A stretch of DNA of 30,121 nucleotides from an uncultured Oscillospiraceae bacterium (GTDB taxonomy: Bacteria; Bacillota; Clostridia; Oscillospirales; Oscillospiraceae), in NCBI GenBank assembly GCA_900763685.1, contig CAAFLF010000038.1:1-30121 (forward strand), in the 5' to 3' direction. Shown here piece by piece: positions 6,963 through 14,231 of this stretch; positions within the stretch are counted from its first letter, which is position 1, and each line of letters begins with the position of its first letter. Below the pieces are notes generated by a model, which saw only the letters and a program-made list of their open reading frames with translations, did not search any database and was not told the DNA's origin. Made by a program: the position numbers and the translations under genes.

Positions 6963-7838
6963 ATGGAAAGCAGAATTTCCGGTCACACCAAGCTCTATTG
7001 CCTCATCGGCTCCCCGGTGGGCCACTCCGGCTCCCCGGCCATGTATAACTACAGCTTCGAACGCACCGGCATCGACGCCGCGTATCTCGCCTTCAACATC
7101 CCCCTGGAGGAGACCGAGAAGGCCGTCCAGGCCCTGAAGACCCTGGGCGTCGGCGGCTTCAACGTCACCATGCCGGATAAGACCGCCGTGGCCTCCTATC
7201 TCGATGCCTTGTCCCCCGCCGCCAAGCTCATCGGCGCCTGCAACACCGTCACCGTTGGCGAGGACGGCAAGCTCACCGGCCACAATACCGACGGCATGGG
7301 CTTCGTCCGCAACCTCCATGAGCACGGCATCGAGGTCAAGGGCAAGCGTCTCGTGGTCCTGGGCGCCGGCGGCGCCGCCACCGCCATCTGCGTCCAGGCC
7401 GCCCTGGACGGCGCGGCGGAGATCGCCATCTTCAACCGGGGCCAGGGCGACTTCTTCCCCAACGGCCAGCGCACGGTGGAAAAGCTCCGCCAGGCCGTCC
7501 CCGCCTGCCGTGCCTCCATCACCCCTCTGGAGGACAAGGACGCCCTGGCCCGGGCCGTGGCGGACTGCGACATCCTGGTGAACGCCACCCGGGTCGGCAT
7601 GAAGCCCCTGGACGGCGAGACCCTCATCGATCCCGCCCTCTTCCGCCCGGACCTGGTGGTGGCGGATACCGTCTATAACCCCCGTGAGACCCGCATGATC
7701 CAGGAGGCCAAGGCCGCCGGCTGCCGTGCCGCCATCGGCGGCATCGGGATGCTCCTCTGGCAGGGCGTCGCCGCCTTCAAGCTCTTCACCGGCAAGGACA
7801 TGCCCGCCCAGGAAGTCCTGGAAAAGTTCTTCTCCTGA
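6963..7838 (+). CDS. Quinate/shikimate dehydrogenase-like protein (YdiB type), paralog 2
   Basis: The protein has 291 residues. ATG 6963 is preferred over ATG 6957 because AGGAGG ends only two bases before the latter but eight before the former. Key residues are present: HSGSP (S22, S24), K73 in NVTMPDK, N94 in ACNT, D110 in GHNTDG, and the Rossmann glycines GAGGAA at 134-139. The cofactor loop is FNRGQGDFF, different from NLKDAFW of paralog 1. The GMLLWQGVAAFKLFTGKDMP end is very close to the YdiB pattern. Two complete paralogs in one operon suggest two different alcohol/ketone pairs, for example an oxidation before and a reduction after the ene-reductase step. Which one acts first cannot be read from sequence. 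Confidence 0.9.
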   Translation: MESRISGHTKLYCLIGSPVGHSGSPAMYNYSFERTGIDAAYLAFNIPLEETEKAVQALKTLGVGGFNVTMPDKTAVASYLDALSPAAKLIGACNTVTVGEDGKLTGHNTDGMGFVRNLHEHGIEVKGKRLVVLGAGGAATAICVQAALDGAAEIAIFNRGQGDFFPNGQRTVEKLRQAVPACRASITPLEDKDALARAVADCDILVNATRVGMKPLDGETLIDPALFRPDLVVADTVYNPRETRMIQEAKAAGCRAAIGGIGMLLWQGVAAFKLFTGKDMPAQEVLEKFFS

Positions 7839-7865
7839 GAAAAGAAAGAGAAAGAGGTGCGAACC

Positions 7866-9797
7866 ATGAAATTCCCCGCCATGTTCTCCCCCATCCGGAT
7901 CGGCACCGTCACCGTCCCCAACCGCTTCGTGGTGCCTCCCATGGGCAATAACTTCGCCAATACCGACGGCAGCCTCAGCGACCGGTCTCTGGGCTACTAC
8001 CAGGCCCGGGCCAAGGGCGGCTTCGGCCTCATCACCATCGAGTCCACCGTGGTCTATCAGGAGGCCAAGGGCGGCCCCCGGAAGCCCTGCCTCTTCTCCG
8101 ACGACACGGTCCCCAGCTTCCGCCGGGTGGCGGACGCCTGCCACGCCTACGGCGCCAAGGTCTCCATCCAGCTGCAGCACGCGGGCCCCGAGGGCAGCGC
8201 CGCCCTCACCGGCTTCTCCCTGAAGGCCGCAAGCGCCATGCCCGCCTCCGCCGGCCGGGACATCCCGGAGGCCGTCTCCAATGAAGAAATTTACCGCATC
8301 ATCGAGTGCTACGGCGACGCCGCCCGCCGGGCCCAGCAGGCCGGCATCGACATGGTGGAGGTCCACTGCGCCCACGGCTACCTTGTGAGCACCTTCATCT
8401 CCCAGCGCACCAACCACCGGACGGACGAGTTCGGCGGCTGCTTTGAAAACCGGATGCGCCTGCCCCGCCTCATCATCGAGAACATCCGCCGCAAGACCGG
8501 CGGCAACCTCCCCATCCTCTGCCGCATCAACGCCAGCGACGAGGTGGAAGGCGGTCAGAGCGTCCAGGACGCCGCCGCCGTGGCCGCGTACCTCGAGCAG
8601 GAGTGCGGCGTGGACACCCTCCACGTGACCCGGGCCGTCCACCTCCACGATGAGTTCATGTGGGCCCCCGGCGTCACCCACGGCGGCTTCAACGCCGACC
8701 TCGTCACCGAGATCAAGCGGGCCGTCAGCGTCCCCGTCATCGCCGTGGGCCGCTTCACGGAGCCCCAGTACGCGGAGCTCCTGGTCAAGCAGGGCCGGGC
8801 GGACCTCATCGCCTTCGGCCGCCAGAGCATCGCGGACCCCGACCTTCCCGTGAAGGCCCGCACCGGGGAGCTTGAGACCTTGGCCCCCTGCATCGGATGC
8901 CTCTTGGGCTGCGTGCCCAACATGTTTGCGGGCAAGCCCATCACCTGCGCCGTGAACCCCTGCGTGGGCCGGGAGACCGAGCTCACCCCCGCCGCGGTCA
9001 GCAAGCGGGTGGTCGTCGTCGGCGGCGGCCCCGGCGGTCTCTACGCCGCCTGGATCTCCGCCCTCCGGGGCCACCAGGTCACCCTGCTGGAAAAGGGTGA
9101 GGAGCTGGGCGGCAACTTCCGCATTGCCTCCTTCCCCACCGGCAAGGGCCAGCTCAGCGAGGCCATCCGCTCCCTGATTGTCAAGTGCCAAAAGGCGGGC
9201 GTGGAGCTCCGCACCGGCGCCGAGGCCACGGAGGAGAGCCTGAAGGCCCTGGCCCCCGAGGCCATCATCCTCGCCACCGGCTCCACCCCCCTGGTCCTGC
9301 CCATCCCCGGCCTCGCCGACTGCGGCTACGTCACCGCCCAGGACATGCTGGAGGGCAAGGCCCCCATGGGCCGCAAGGTCCTGGTGGTGGGCGGCGGCAT
9401 GGTTGGCTGCGAGGCCGCCGAGTACCTGGCCGAGCGGGGCCATCAGGTGGCCATCATCGAGATGAAGGACGTCATCGCCGCCGACGTGACCCCCGAGAAC
9501 CGCCGCTACATGTTCGAGAACTTTGAAGAGCACCACGTCCTCCTGCGTCCCAGCGCCAAGGTCAGCCAGTTCTACCCCGACGGCGTGGACTACAGCCTCC
9601 TGCCCAGCGCCGAGACCGGTTCTCTCCGGGGCTATGACAGCATCGTCCTGGCCATGGGCTCCCGCTCCAACGCCGCCCTCCGGGAGACGGCGGAGAAGCT
9701 GGCCCCCCAGGTCTTCGTCATCGGCGAGGCTGCCAAGGCCCCCGGCAACGCCGTCCTGGCCACCGGCGACGCCCTGAACGCCGCCCTGCAGATTTAA
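7866..9797 (+). CDS. FMN/4Fe-4S/FAD NAD(P)H:flavin oxidoreductase (old yellow enzyme fused to a pyridine nucleotide domain)
   Basis: The protein has 643 residues. ATG 7866 follows AGAGGTGCGAACC; the GTG at 7857 is part of that ribosome site. Residues 1 to about 335 form an old-yellow-enzyme TIM barrel, with PNRFVVPPMG near the start, the HCAHGYL active-site segment at 167-173 (Y172 fits the proton-donor tyrosine of 2,4-dienoyl-CoA reductase) and NHRTDEFGG. Cysteines C342, C345, C349 and C361 form the 4Fe-4S site. FAD (GGGPGG, 386-391) and NAD(P)H (GGGMVG, 509-514) motifs follow. Order and length match FadH, enoate reductases and BaiCD/BaiH-type bile acid enzymes. The family reduces C=C bonds next to a carbonyl. 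In this operon a good candidate substrate is 3-dehydroshikimate or a derivative. It is the last gene before a terminator. Confidence 0.92.
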   Translation: MKFPAMFSPIRIGTVTVPNRFVVPPMGNNFANTDGSLSDRSLGYYQARAKGGFGLITIESTVVYQEAKGGPRKPCLFSDDTVPSFRRVADACHAYGAKVSIQLQHAGPEGSAALTGFSLKAASAMPASAGRDIPEAVSNEEIYRIIECYGDAARRAQQAGIDMVEVHCAHGYLVSTFISQRTNHRTDEFGGCFENRMRLPRLIIENIRRKTGGNLPILCRINASDEVEGGQSVQDAAAVAAYLEQECGVDTLHVTRAVHLHDEFMWAPGVTHGGFNADLVTEIKRAVSVPVIAVGRFTEPQYAELLVKQGRADLIAFGRQSIADPDLPVKARTGELETLAPCIGCLLGCVPNMFAGKPITCAVNPCVGRETELTPAAVSKRVVVVGGGPGGLYAAWISALRGHQVTLLEKGEELGGNFRIASFPTGKGQLSEAIRSLIVKCQKAGVELRTGAEATEESLKALAPEAIILATGSTPLVLPIPGLADCGYVTAQDMLEGKAPMGRKVLVVGGGMVGCEAAEYLAERGHQVAIIEMKDVIAADVTPENRRYMFENFEEHHVLLRPSAKVSQFYPDGVDYSLLPSAETGSLRGYDSIVLAMGSRSNAALRETAEKLAPQVFVIGEAAKAPGNAVLATGDALNAALQI

Positions 9798-9830
9798 GTT
9801 CGCTTCATCCCAACCTCCTTCCATACTGGC

Positions 9831-9860
9831 GAAGCGCGCGGACTTTCGTCCGCGCGTTTC
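9831..9860 (+). terminator. Terminator of the shikimate-type operon
   Basis: A 13-base-pair stem with one G-T wobble (GAAGCGCGCGGAC with GTCCGCGCGTTTC, TTTC loop) lies 33 bases after the ene-reductase stop. T's are interrupted after it, but the stem is very stable. Confidence 0.75.
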
Positions 9861-9992
9861 GCCGTTTTCGCCTGTCCCCGGCGGGCGTTTCTTGAAAATT
9901 TTTCTCCCCACCGGGAACAAAGCCGGGGCGGGGCACGTCAAAGAGGTCGGAGATCACCGGGCGGGACCCGGTAAACGAAAGGAAGAGACCCC

Positions 9993-10586
9993 ATGAAACG
10001 TATTCTGACTCTGACCCTGACCCTGGCGCTGCTGCTGTCCCTCACCGCCTGCGGCGGCAAGACTGATCCCGATACCACGGACGTGACCCTCAGCGCCCAG
10101 GAGGTCCTGGACTCCCTGCGGAAGACCCTGGGGGACAGCGACCCCTGTGACGCCGCCGTGGACGAGGACTACCTCGTGAACTACTACGGTCTGGACCGGG
10201 AGAAGATCGAGAGCTGGGCGGCGGAGAGCAGCTCCAACTCCGCCCTGGACCCCAGCAGCGCCGTTATCCTGCAGGTGAAGGACGGCTACGCCCAGGAGGC
10301 CGCGGCGGCCCTGCAGGAGGGCTTTTCCCAGGTCCTGAGCTACGCCCGGATGTACGACATGCAGGTAGCCAAGGTGGAGGAGGCCCGGCTCTTCGTGAAC
10401 GGGAACTACGTGGCCCTCCTGATCCTGGGGGCGGAGGGGGACTGGGAGGCCGACGCCGAGACCCAGGCTCAGTTCGCCGCCGACGAGGCCGCCAAGGTGG
10501 ACGCCGCCTGGGAGGCCATCTTCGGCAGCGCTGAGAACAGCATCGTCCTGACCGAGGACAACGGCAGCGGCGGCCTTATGGGCTGA
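9993..10586 (+). CDS. DUF4358-like lipoprotein
   Basis: The protein has 197 residues; the ATG follows GGAAGAGACC. The signal peptide is KR followed by a leucine/threonine-rich core and the lipobox LTAC with the lipidated cysteine at 20. The mature part resembles DUF4358 proteins, small secreted clostridial lipoproteins. It has VILQVKDGYAQEAAAALQEGF, where a periplasm-type domain handles a helix-strand repeat, and a YVALLILG strand. The function of the family is unknown. It stands alone between two terminators, with a promoter that I could not define. The sequence ACCGGG-N5-CCCGGT just before the ribosome site could fold as a small hairpin. Confidence 0.8.
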   Translation: MKRILTLTLTLALLLSLTACGGKTDPDTTDVTLSAQEVLDSLRKTLGDSDPCDAAVDEDYLVNYYGLDREKIESWAAESSSNSALDPSSAVILQVKDGYAQEAAAALQEGFSQVLSYARMYDMQVAKVEEARLFVNGNYVALLILGAEGDWEADAETQAQFAADEAAKVDAAWEAIFGSAENSIVLTEDNGSGGLMG

Positions 10587-10637
10587 GCCGCCCCGCGAGG
10601 CCGCAGGCGGCAGGCCCCATCCCCAGCGGAAATAGGA

Positions 10638-10675
10638 AGCGCCCCCGGAAGCACGGCTTCCGGGGGCGCTTTTTC
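10638..10675 (+). terminator. Strong terminator between the lipoprotein and DeoR genes
   Basis: A perfect 15-base-pair stem (AGCGCCCCCGGAAGC with GCTTCCGGGGGCGCT) with an ACG loop is followed by TTTTTC. It lies between convergent genes and probably serves both. Confidence 0.93.
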
Positions 10676-10702
10676 TCGCTTTTGGCGGCTTTCAGGGAAG
10701 CG

Positions 10703-11464
10703 TCAGAGGACGGTGACGCCGCTGGCCGTCACCTCGTCCACCATCTCCTGGGGGAGGTGGCCGTCGGAGACCACGTAGCTGACGGCGTCCAGCGGGGCGA
10801 AGGTGTAGATGCCCCGGGAGCTTGCCTTGCTGGAATCCATCAGGATCACGGTGCAGTCGCTCCGCTCCACGATCTTCTGGCGCAGCACGTAGTCCTCCGC
10901 CACGCTGGTGGCGAAGCCCTTTCCCGGGAAGTAGCCGCTGACCCCCAGGAAGGCGATGTTGAAGCGCATGTTCTCCACCATCTCGGCGGCGATGGAGCCG
11001 TTGACGCAGTAGCTGTTCTTGTTGATGCTGCCCCCCAGCATCAGGATCGAGACATCCTCCCGGGAGGAGAGCTCGATGGCGCAGTTGAGGCAGGTGGTGA
11101 TGACGTAGTTCCGGGCGTTGGGGAAGAGCTTCGCCAGCTGGAATGTCGTGGTGCCGGAGCCCAGGAAGATGGTGGAGTCCGGCTGCACCAGCTCCCGGGC
11201 CTTCTGGGCAATGAGCTTCTTCCCGTCAGCGTGGGTCAGGCTCCGCTTGGTGTAGGCGTCCTCCGAGGTGGTCAGCAGGGACCCCACGGACCGGGCCCCG
11301 CCCAGGACCCGGATAATCTTGTGGGACTGGCTCAGGTGCTCCAGGTCCCGGCGGATGGTCATTTCCGAGACATTGGGAAAGAGGTCCCGGATGCGGGCGA
11401 AGCTCACGTCGTGGTTCTGATCGACAAATTCCTGAATGATCTCTCTGCGGGCGTCTGCGTTCAT
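10703..11464 (-). CDS. DeoR-family transcriptional regulator
   Basis: The protein has 253 residues; the ATG at 11464 follows GGGAGCC. The N-terminal DeoR winged helix covers about residues 1-56, with FVDQNHDVSFARIRDLF and the recognition helix region VSEMTIRRDLEHL. The C-terminal sugar-sensor domain (about 75-235) carries the phosphosugar loop FLGSGTTT and a later FLGVSG segment, both typical of DeoRC. These regulators usually repress sugar or polyol operons and are released by a phosphorylated sugar. It is divergent from a zinc alcohol dehydrogenase gene, with two matching operator copies in between (11498-11514 and 11583-11599). One copy sits on its own -10, so autorepression is likely. Confidence 0.93.
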   Translation of the reverse strand: MNADARREIIQEFVDQNHDVSFARIRDLFPNVSEMTIRRDLEHLSQSHKIIRVLGGARSVGSLLTTSEDAYTKRSLTHADGKKLIAQKARELVQPDSTIFLGSGTTTFQLAKLFPNARNYVITTCLNCAIELSSREDVSILMLGGSINKNSYCVNGSIAAEMVENMRFNIAFLGVSGYFPGKGFATSVAEDYVLRQKIVERSDCTVILMDSSKASSRGIYTFAPLDAVSYVVSDGHLPQEMVDEVTASGVTVL

Positions 11465-11497
11465 GTGGGGGGCTCCCTTCTCGCGTGTTTTCTCAAC

Positions 11498-11514
11498 TTG
11501 TTAACACTTTAACA
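11498..11514 (+). promoter_or_regulatory. DeoR operator copy 1 (over the deoR-type gene promoter)
   Basis: TTGTTAACACTTTAACA on the plus strand matches operator copy 2 on the opposite strand at 15 of 17 positions. It overlaps the -10 of the regulator's own promoter. Inside it the heptamer TTAACAC occurs twice, eight bases apart, so the site may be read as tandem half-sites. Confidence 0.7.
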
Positions 11515-11534
11515 CAAAATCGGCGAATGGTCAA
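11506..11534 (-). promoter_or_regulatory. Promoter of the DeoR-family gene
   Basis: On the minus strand TTGACC (11534-11529) is followed after 17 bases by TAAAGT (11511-11506), about 42 bases before the start codon. Confidence 0.6.
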
Positions 11535-11582
11535 ACTTTATTTCTGAAAAAGTTCCCAAACCGGGGGAGAAGGGCGCAAAAC

Positions 11583-11599
11583 GGTTAAAATGTTAACAA
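11583..11599 (-). promoter_or_regulatory. DeoR operator copy 2 (towards the dehydrogenase gene)
   Basis: Read on the minus strand the sequence is TTGTTAACATTTTAACC, nearly identical to copy 1 but in inverted orientation. The two copies are 85 bases apart, close to eight helical turns, which would suit looping. Confidence 0.7.
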
Positions 11600-11707
11600 T
11601 GAACATTTTGAAAGAACGATTTGCACAAAGCCGTTGGGCGGGGCGCCGATTTCTTGGGGCGGATTCCGTGTACTTTGCTGAAAGTTCGGAAATTTTCCGG
11701 GTTTCTC

Positions 11708-11736
11708 TTGCAAATTTTTTGGACGAATGTTATATT
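11708..11736 (+). promoter_or_regulatory. Promoter of the dehydrogenase and binding-protein unit
   Basis: TTGCAA (11708-11713) and TATATT (11731-11736) have a 17-base spacer. The start codon is about 48 bases after the predicted start of transcription. The gene-free stretch 11465-11790 is fully accounted for by two promoters, two operators and the inverted repeat at 11735. Confidence 0.7.
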
Positions 11737-11758
11737 CAAACACAAGAAAATGTTTGAA
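11735..11758. promoter_or_regulatory. Inverted repeat over the transcription start
   Basis: TTCAAACA and TGTTTGAA are perfect reverse complements around an eight-base A-rich centre. The element begins inside the -10 and covers the predicted start site, the place for a repressor. Its sequence differs from the TTGTTAACA operators, so it may belong to another regulator. Confidence 0.55.
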
Positions 11759-11790
11759 GATAACGCTTTGAGAGGAAGAGGATTATCGCG

Positions 11791-12843
11791 ATGAACGGTA
11801 TTGTGAAGGAATTCCCCGGAGAAAACGGCACGTTTTTTCGGACGGATCTGCCGGAGCCCACCCCCGGCCCCGGCCAGGTAAAGATCAAGGTGATGGCGGC
11901 GTCCATCTGCAGCTCGGACATCCACGCCCTCTACAACGGCCTCATGGCCGACCGCTACGCCTACCCCGTTATCATCGGCCACGAGGGGGCCGGCGTGGTG
12001 GTGGAGGTGGGCGAGGGCGTCACCTCCGTGAAGGTGGGTGACCGGGTCACCGCCGAGACCACCCTCACCGCCTGCGGCACCTGCGAGTACTGCCGCAAGG
12101 GCGAGACCAATATGTGCGCTCACCGGAAGGGCCTGGGCTCCGCGGCGGACGGCTACTTCGCCAACTACTGCGTCGCCTCCGCCCAGTACTGCCACAAGCT
12201 GGCGGACGACCTGAGCTTTGAGGAGGGCGCCCTGGCGGAGCCCTTCGCCTGCGTGGTCCACGCCGTCAGCAACCTGACCCACCCCTATCCCGGCGACCTG
12301 GTGCTGGTGGTGGGTCCCGGCCCCATGGGCCAGATGGTGGCGGCTCTCGCCAAGGCCTGCGGCTGCGTGGTGGTGATGTCCGGCATCACCGGGGACGAGG
12401 AGCGGCTGCGCTTCGCCCGGGAGAACTACGGCATCCAGCACACGGTGAACTCCCAGGAGACGGACCTGAAGGCCTACCTCGAGGAGCTCTCCGAGGGCCG
12501 GGGAGCGGACTTCGTCTACGAGTGCACCGGCACGTTGCCCGGCATCGACTGCGCCCTGGACTGCTGCAAGCGCAAGGGCACCTTCGTGGCCATCGGCATG
12601 AATATGGGCAAGGTCCCCATTGACTACTATAATGTCATCTACAAGAAGGAGATCACCATCCAGGGGGACAAGTCCACCTCCACCGTCACCTGGGCCCGGA
12701 CGCTGCGCATCCTCAACGGTAAGTGTGTGGACCTGAAGCCCCTTATCACGGACGTGATCCCCATGTCCCAGTGGCTCTCCGGCTACGAGAAGTTCCGCAA
12801 GGGCAAGGCCATGAAGGTGGTCATGCACCCCTGGGACGACTGA
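11791..12843 (+). CDS. Zinc-dependent medium-chain alcohol dehydrogenase (polyol or sugar-alcohol type)
   Basis: The protein has 350 residues. The catalytic zinc site is complete: C40 in ICSSD, H64-E65 in GHEGAG, and a later glutamate in GALAEPFACVVHA. The structural zinc uses C95, C98, C101 and C109. The Rossmann motif is VVGPGPMG, with a cofactor region like NAD-dependent members such as sorbitol, threonine or galactitol-phosphate dehydrogenases. The family oxidises a secondary alcohol to a ketone in the cytoplasm. The divergent DeoR regulator suggests a sugar alcohol or phosphorylated sugar substrate; which one is not visible. No kinase or sugar permease is in the cluster. The next gene, 75 bases on with no terminator between, encodes a solute-binding lipoprotein. 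Confidence 0.92.
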   Translation: MNGIVKEFPGENGTFFRTDLPEPTPGPGQVKIKVMAASICSSDIHALYNGLMADRYAYPVIIGHEGAGVVVEVGEGVTSVKVGDRVTAETTLTACGTCEYCRKGETNMCAHRKGLGSAADGYFANYCVASAQYCHKLADDLSFEEGALAEPFACVVHAVSNLTHPYPGDLVLVVGPGPMGQMVAALAKACGCVVVMSGITGDEERLRFARENYGIQHTVNSQETDLKAYLEELSEGRGADFVYECTGTLPGIDCALDCCKRKGTFVAIGMNMGKVPIDYYNVIYKKEITIQGDKSTSTVTWARTLRILNGKCVDLKPLITDVIPMSQWLSGYEKFRKGKAMKVVMHPWDD

Positions 12844-12918
12844 GTTTCCCCCCGAAACGGCTTGTCAGCGCCCCCTTGGGACGCTTATGAGAAAAGAAAT
12901 GATAGAAGGAGAAAAACG

Positions 12919-14001
12919 ATGAAAAAGAAGATCTTCGCACTTGTTCTCGCCCTGGTCATGGCCCTGTCTCTGGCCGCCTGCGGCGACAGCAACACCCCCG
13001 CAGGCAGCGGCTCCGGTTCCGGTTCCGGTTCCGGGGAAGAGCCCGTCAACATCTCCGGCGACCTCGTGATCTGCTCCTCCGCCACCGACCTGGATCTCGA
13101 GGCCATCACCGAGGGCTTCACCGCGCTCTATCCCGACGTGAACATCGAGATCATCACCTGCTCCGCCGGCGAGGGCGTGGCCCGCGTTGAGGCCGAGGGC
13201 GACAACCCCACCATCGACGTCTTCTACTCCGGCCTTAACCAGGCGGACGGCGACAAGTACGCCGGCATCTTCGAGAACTACGTCTCCTCCCACGACAGCG
13301 AGCTGCCCGAGGAGTACCAGAGCAACAACGGCTTCTACAACTACGATCACCTGTCCTCCGTGGTGTTCTGCGTGAATACCGACCTGGAGGCCGAGCTGGG
13401 CCTGGAGATCAACTCCTACGCCGACCTTCTGAACCCCGCCCTCAACGGCAAGGTCATCATCTCTGACCCCACCTCCTCCTCCGCCGCCTGGAACAACCTC
13501 TCCAACATCTTCGCCGTGTACGGCAACGACTCTGACGAGGCCTGGGCCCAGATCGAGGGCATGCTGCAGAACGGCCTCATCGTGGTCGGCTCCTCCTCCG
13601 CCTGCTTCAAGAGCGTGCAGCAGGGCGAGTATGTGGTGGGCCTCACCTATGAGGACGGCGCTTCCACCCTGCTGAAGGACGGCGCCACCAACATCAAGAT
13701 GGTCTATCCCTCTGAGGGCTCCTCCGCCTTCGCCTTCGCCGCCGCCATCGTGAAGAACGCCCCCCACATGGACGCCGCCAAGGCCATGATCGAGTGGCTG
13801 CAGAGCGCCGAGGGTCAGTCCTACCGCGCCAACTACGTGGGCACTGTCCGCTTCACCAACGAGAACGTGGTGGTGGAGCAGAGCTGGCTGCCCGAGTCTG
13901 ACACCATCCACTGGGTCACCCGGGACATCGATTGGCTCATCGCCAACAAGACCGCCATGCTGGACAAGTGGTCCGAGCTTTATAGCCAGTACAACGGCTG
14001 A
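12919..14001 (+). CDS. ABC transporter solute-binding lipoprotein (Fe3+/phosphonate/spermidine-like fold), without its permease
   Basis: The protein has 360 residues; the ATG follows GAAGGAGAAAAACG. The signal peptide is MKKKIF with a hydrophobic core and lipobox LAAC (cysteine 21). A linker of repeated Gly-Ser comes next, encoded by four TCCGGT/G hexamers at 13012-13035. The mature domain begins with GDLVICSSATDLDLEAI and has YPDVNIEIITCSAGEG, KVIISDPTSSSAAW and VGLTYEDGA. This is the pattern of family 1/6 binding proteins for ferric iron, 2-aminoethylphosphonate or small organic ligands. No permease or ATPase gene follows; a terminator does. It must share a transporter encoded elsewhere or act as a sensor. 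Ligand specificity cannot be read directly. Confidence 0.9.
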   Translation: MKKKIFALVLALVMALSLAACGDSNTPAGSGSGSGSGSGEEPVNISGDLVICSSATDLDLEAITEGFTALYPDVNIEIITCSAGEGVARVEAEGDNPTIDVFYSGLNQADGDKYAGIFENYVSSHDSELPEEYQSNNGFYNYDHLSSVVFCVNTDLEAELGLEINSYADLLNPALNGKVIISDPTSSSAAWNNLSNIFAVYGNDSDEAWAQIEGMLQNGLIVVGSSSACFKSVQQGEYVVGLTYEDGASTLLKDGATNIKMVYPSEGSSAFAFAAAIVKNAPHMDAAKAMIEWLQSAEGQSYRANYVGTVRFTNENVVVEQSWLPESDTIHWVTRDIDWLIANKTAMLDKWSELYSQYNG

Positions 14002-14028
14002 GCATCCGCCCGCGAAGCCTTGCACTGA

Positions 14029-14064
14029 GAACGCCCCGGCGTCCGAAAGGACGCCGGGGCGTTC
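14029..14064 (+). terminator. Hairpin terminator after the binding-protein gene
   Basis: A perfect 16-base-pair stem capped by a GAAA tetraloop lies 27 bases after the stop codon. The T-run is weak, but stem strength and position support termination. The following 167 bases up to the XRE gene show no convincing gene. Confidence 0.8.
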
Positions 14065-14231
14065 CGCTTTGGGTCAATGGCGCTTTTCCTGGAGCCGGGC
14101 CAGGGCGATGGCAGGGCGAAGGGGCCGGAGAGGAGGGAGAGGAGCGTGTCCCCGGCCTCAGCCAGGGCGGGGTGTCTCTTTTGGAAGTCTCGCGTGGGAA
14201 ACGCCTTCTTTCGTGAAATTCGATGGAATAC

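Noticed and set aside
3953..7838. The two dehydrogenases as biosynthetic AroE
   Set aside because: Their cofactor loops and C-terminal pattern resemble YdiB, there are two copies, and they lie with a carrier and LysR rather than other aro genes. Biosynthetic use is not strictly excluded.
6840..9941. Open frame of 1033 codons on the minus strand
   Set aside because: It is antisense to the TIM-barrel, dehydrogenase and ene-reductase genes, is very rich in Gly/Ala/Val/His, and has no family pattern. GC-rich codon use on the other strand produces such frames.
13012..13035. Tandem hexamer TCCGGT/G as a regulatory or CRISPR-like repeat
   Set aside because: It encodes the Gly-Ser linker of the lipoprotein. 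No repeat-spacer array exists anywhere in the window.
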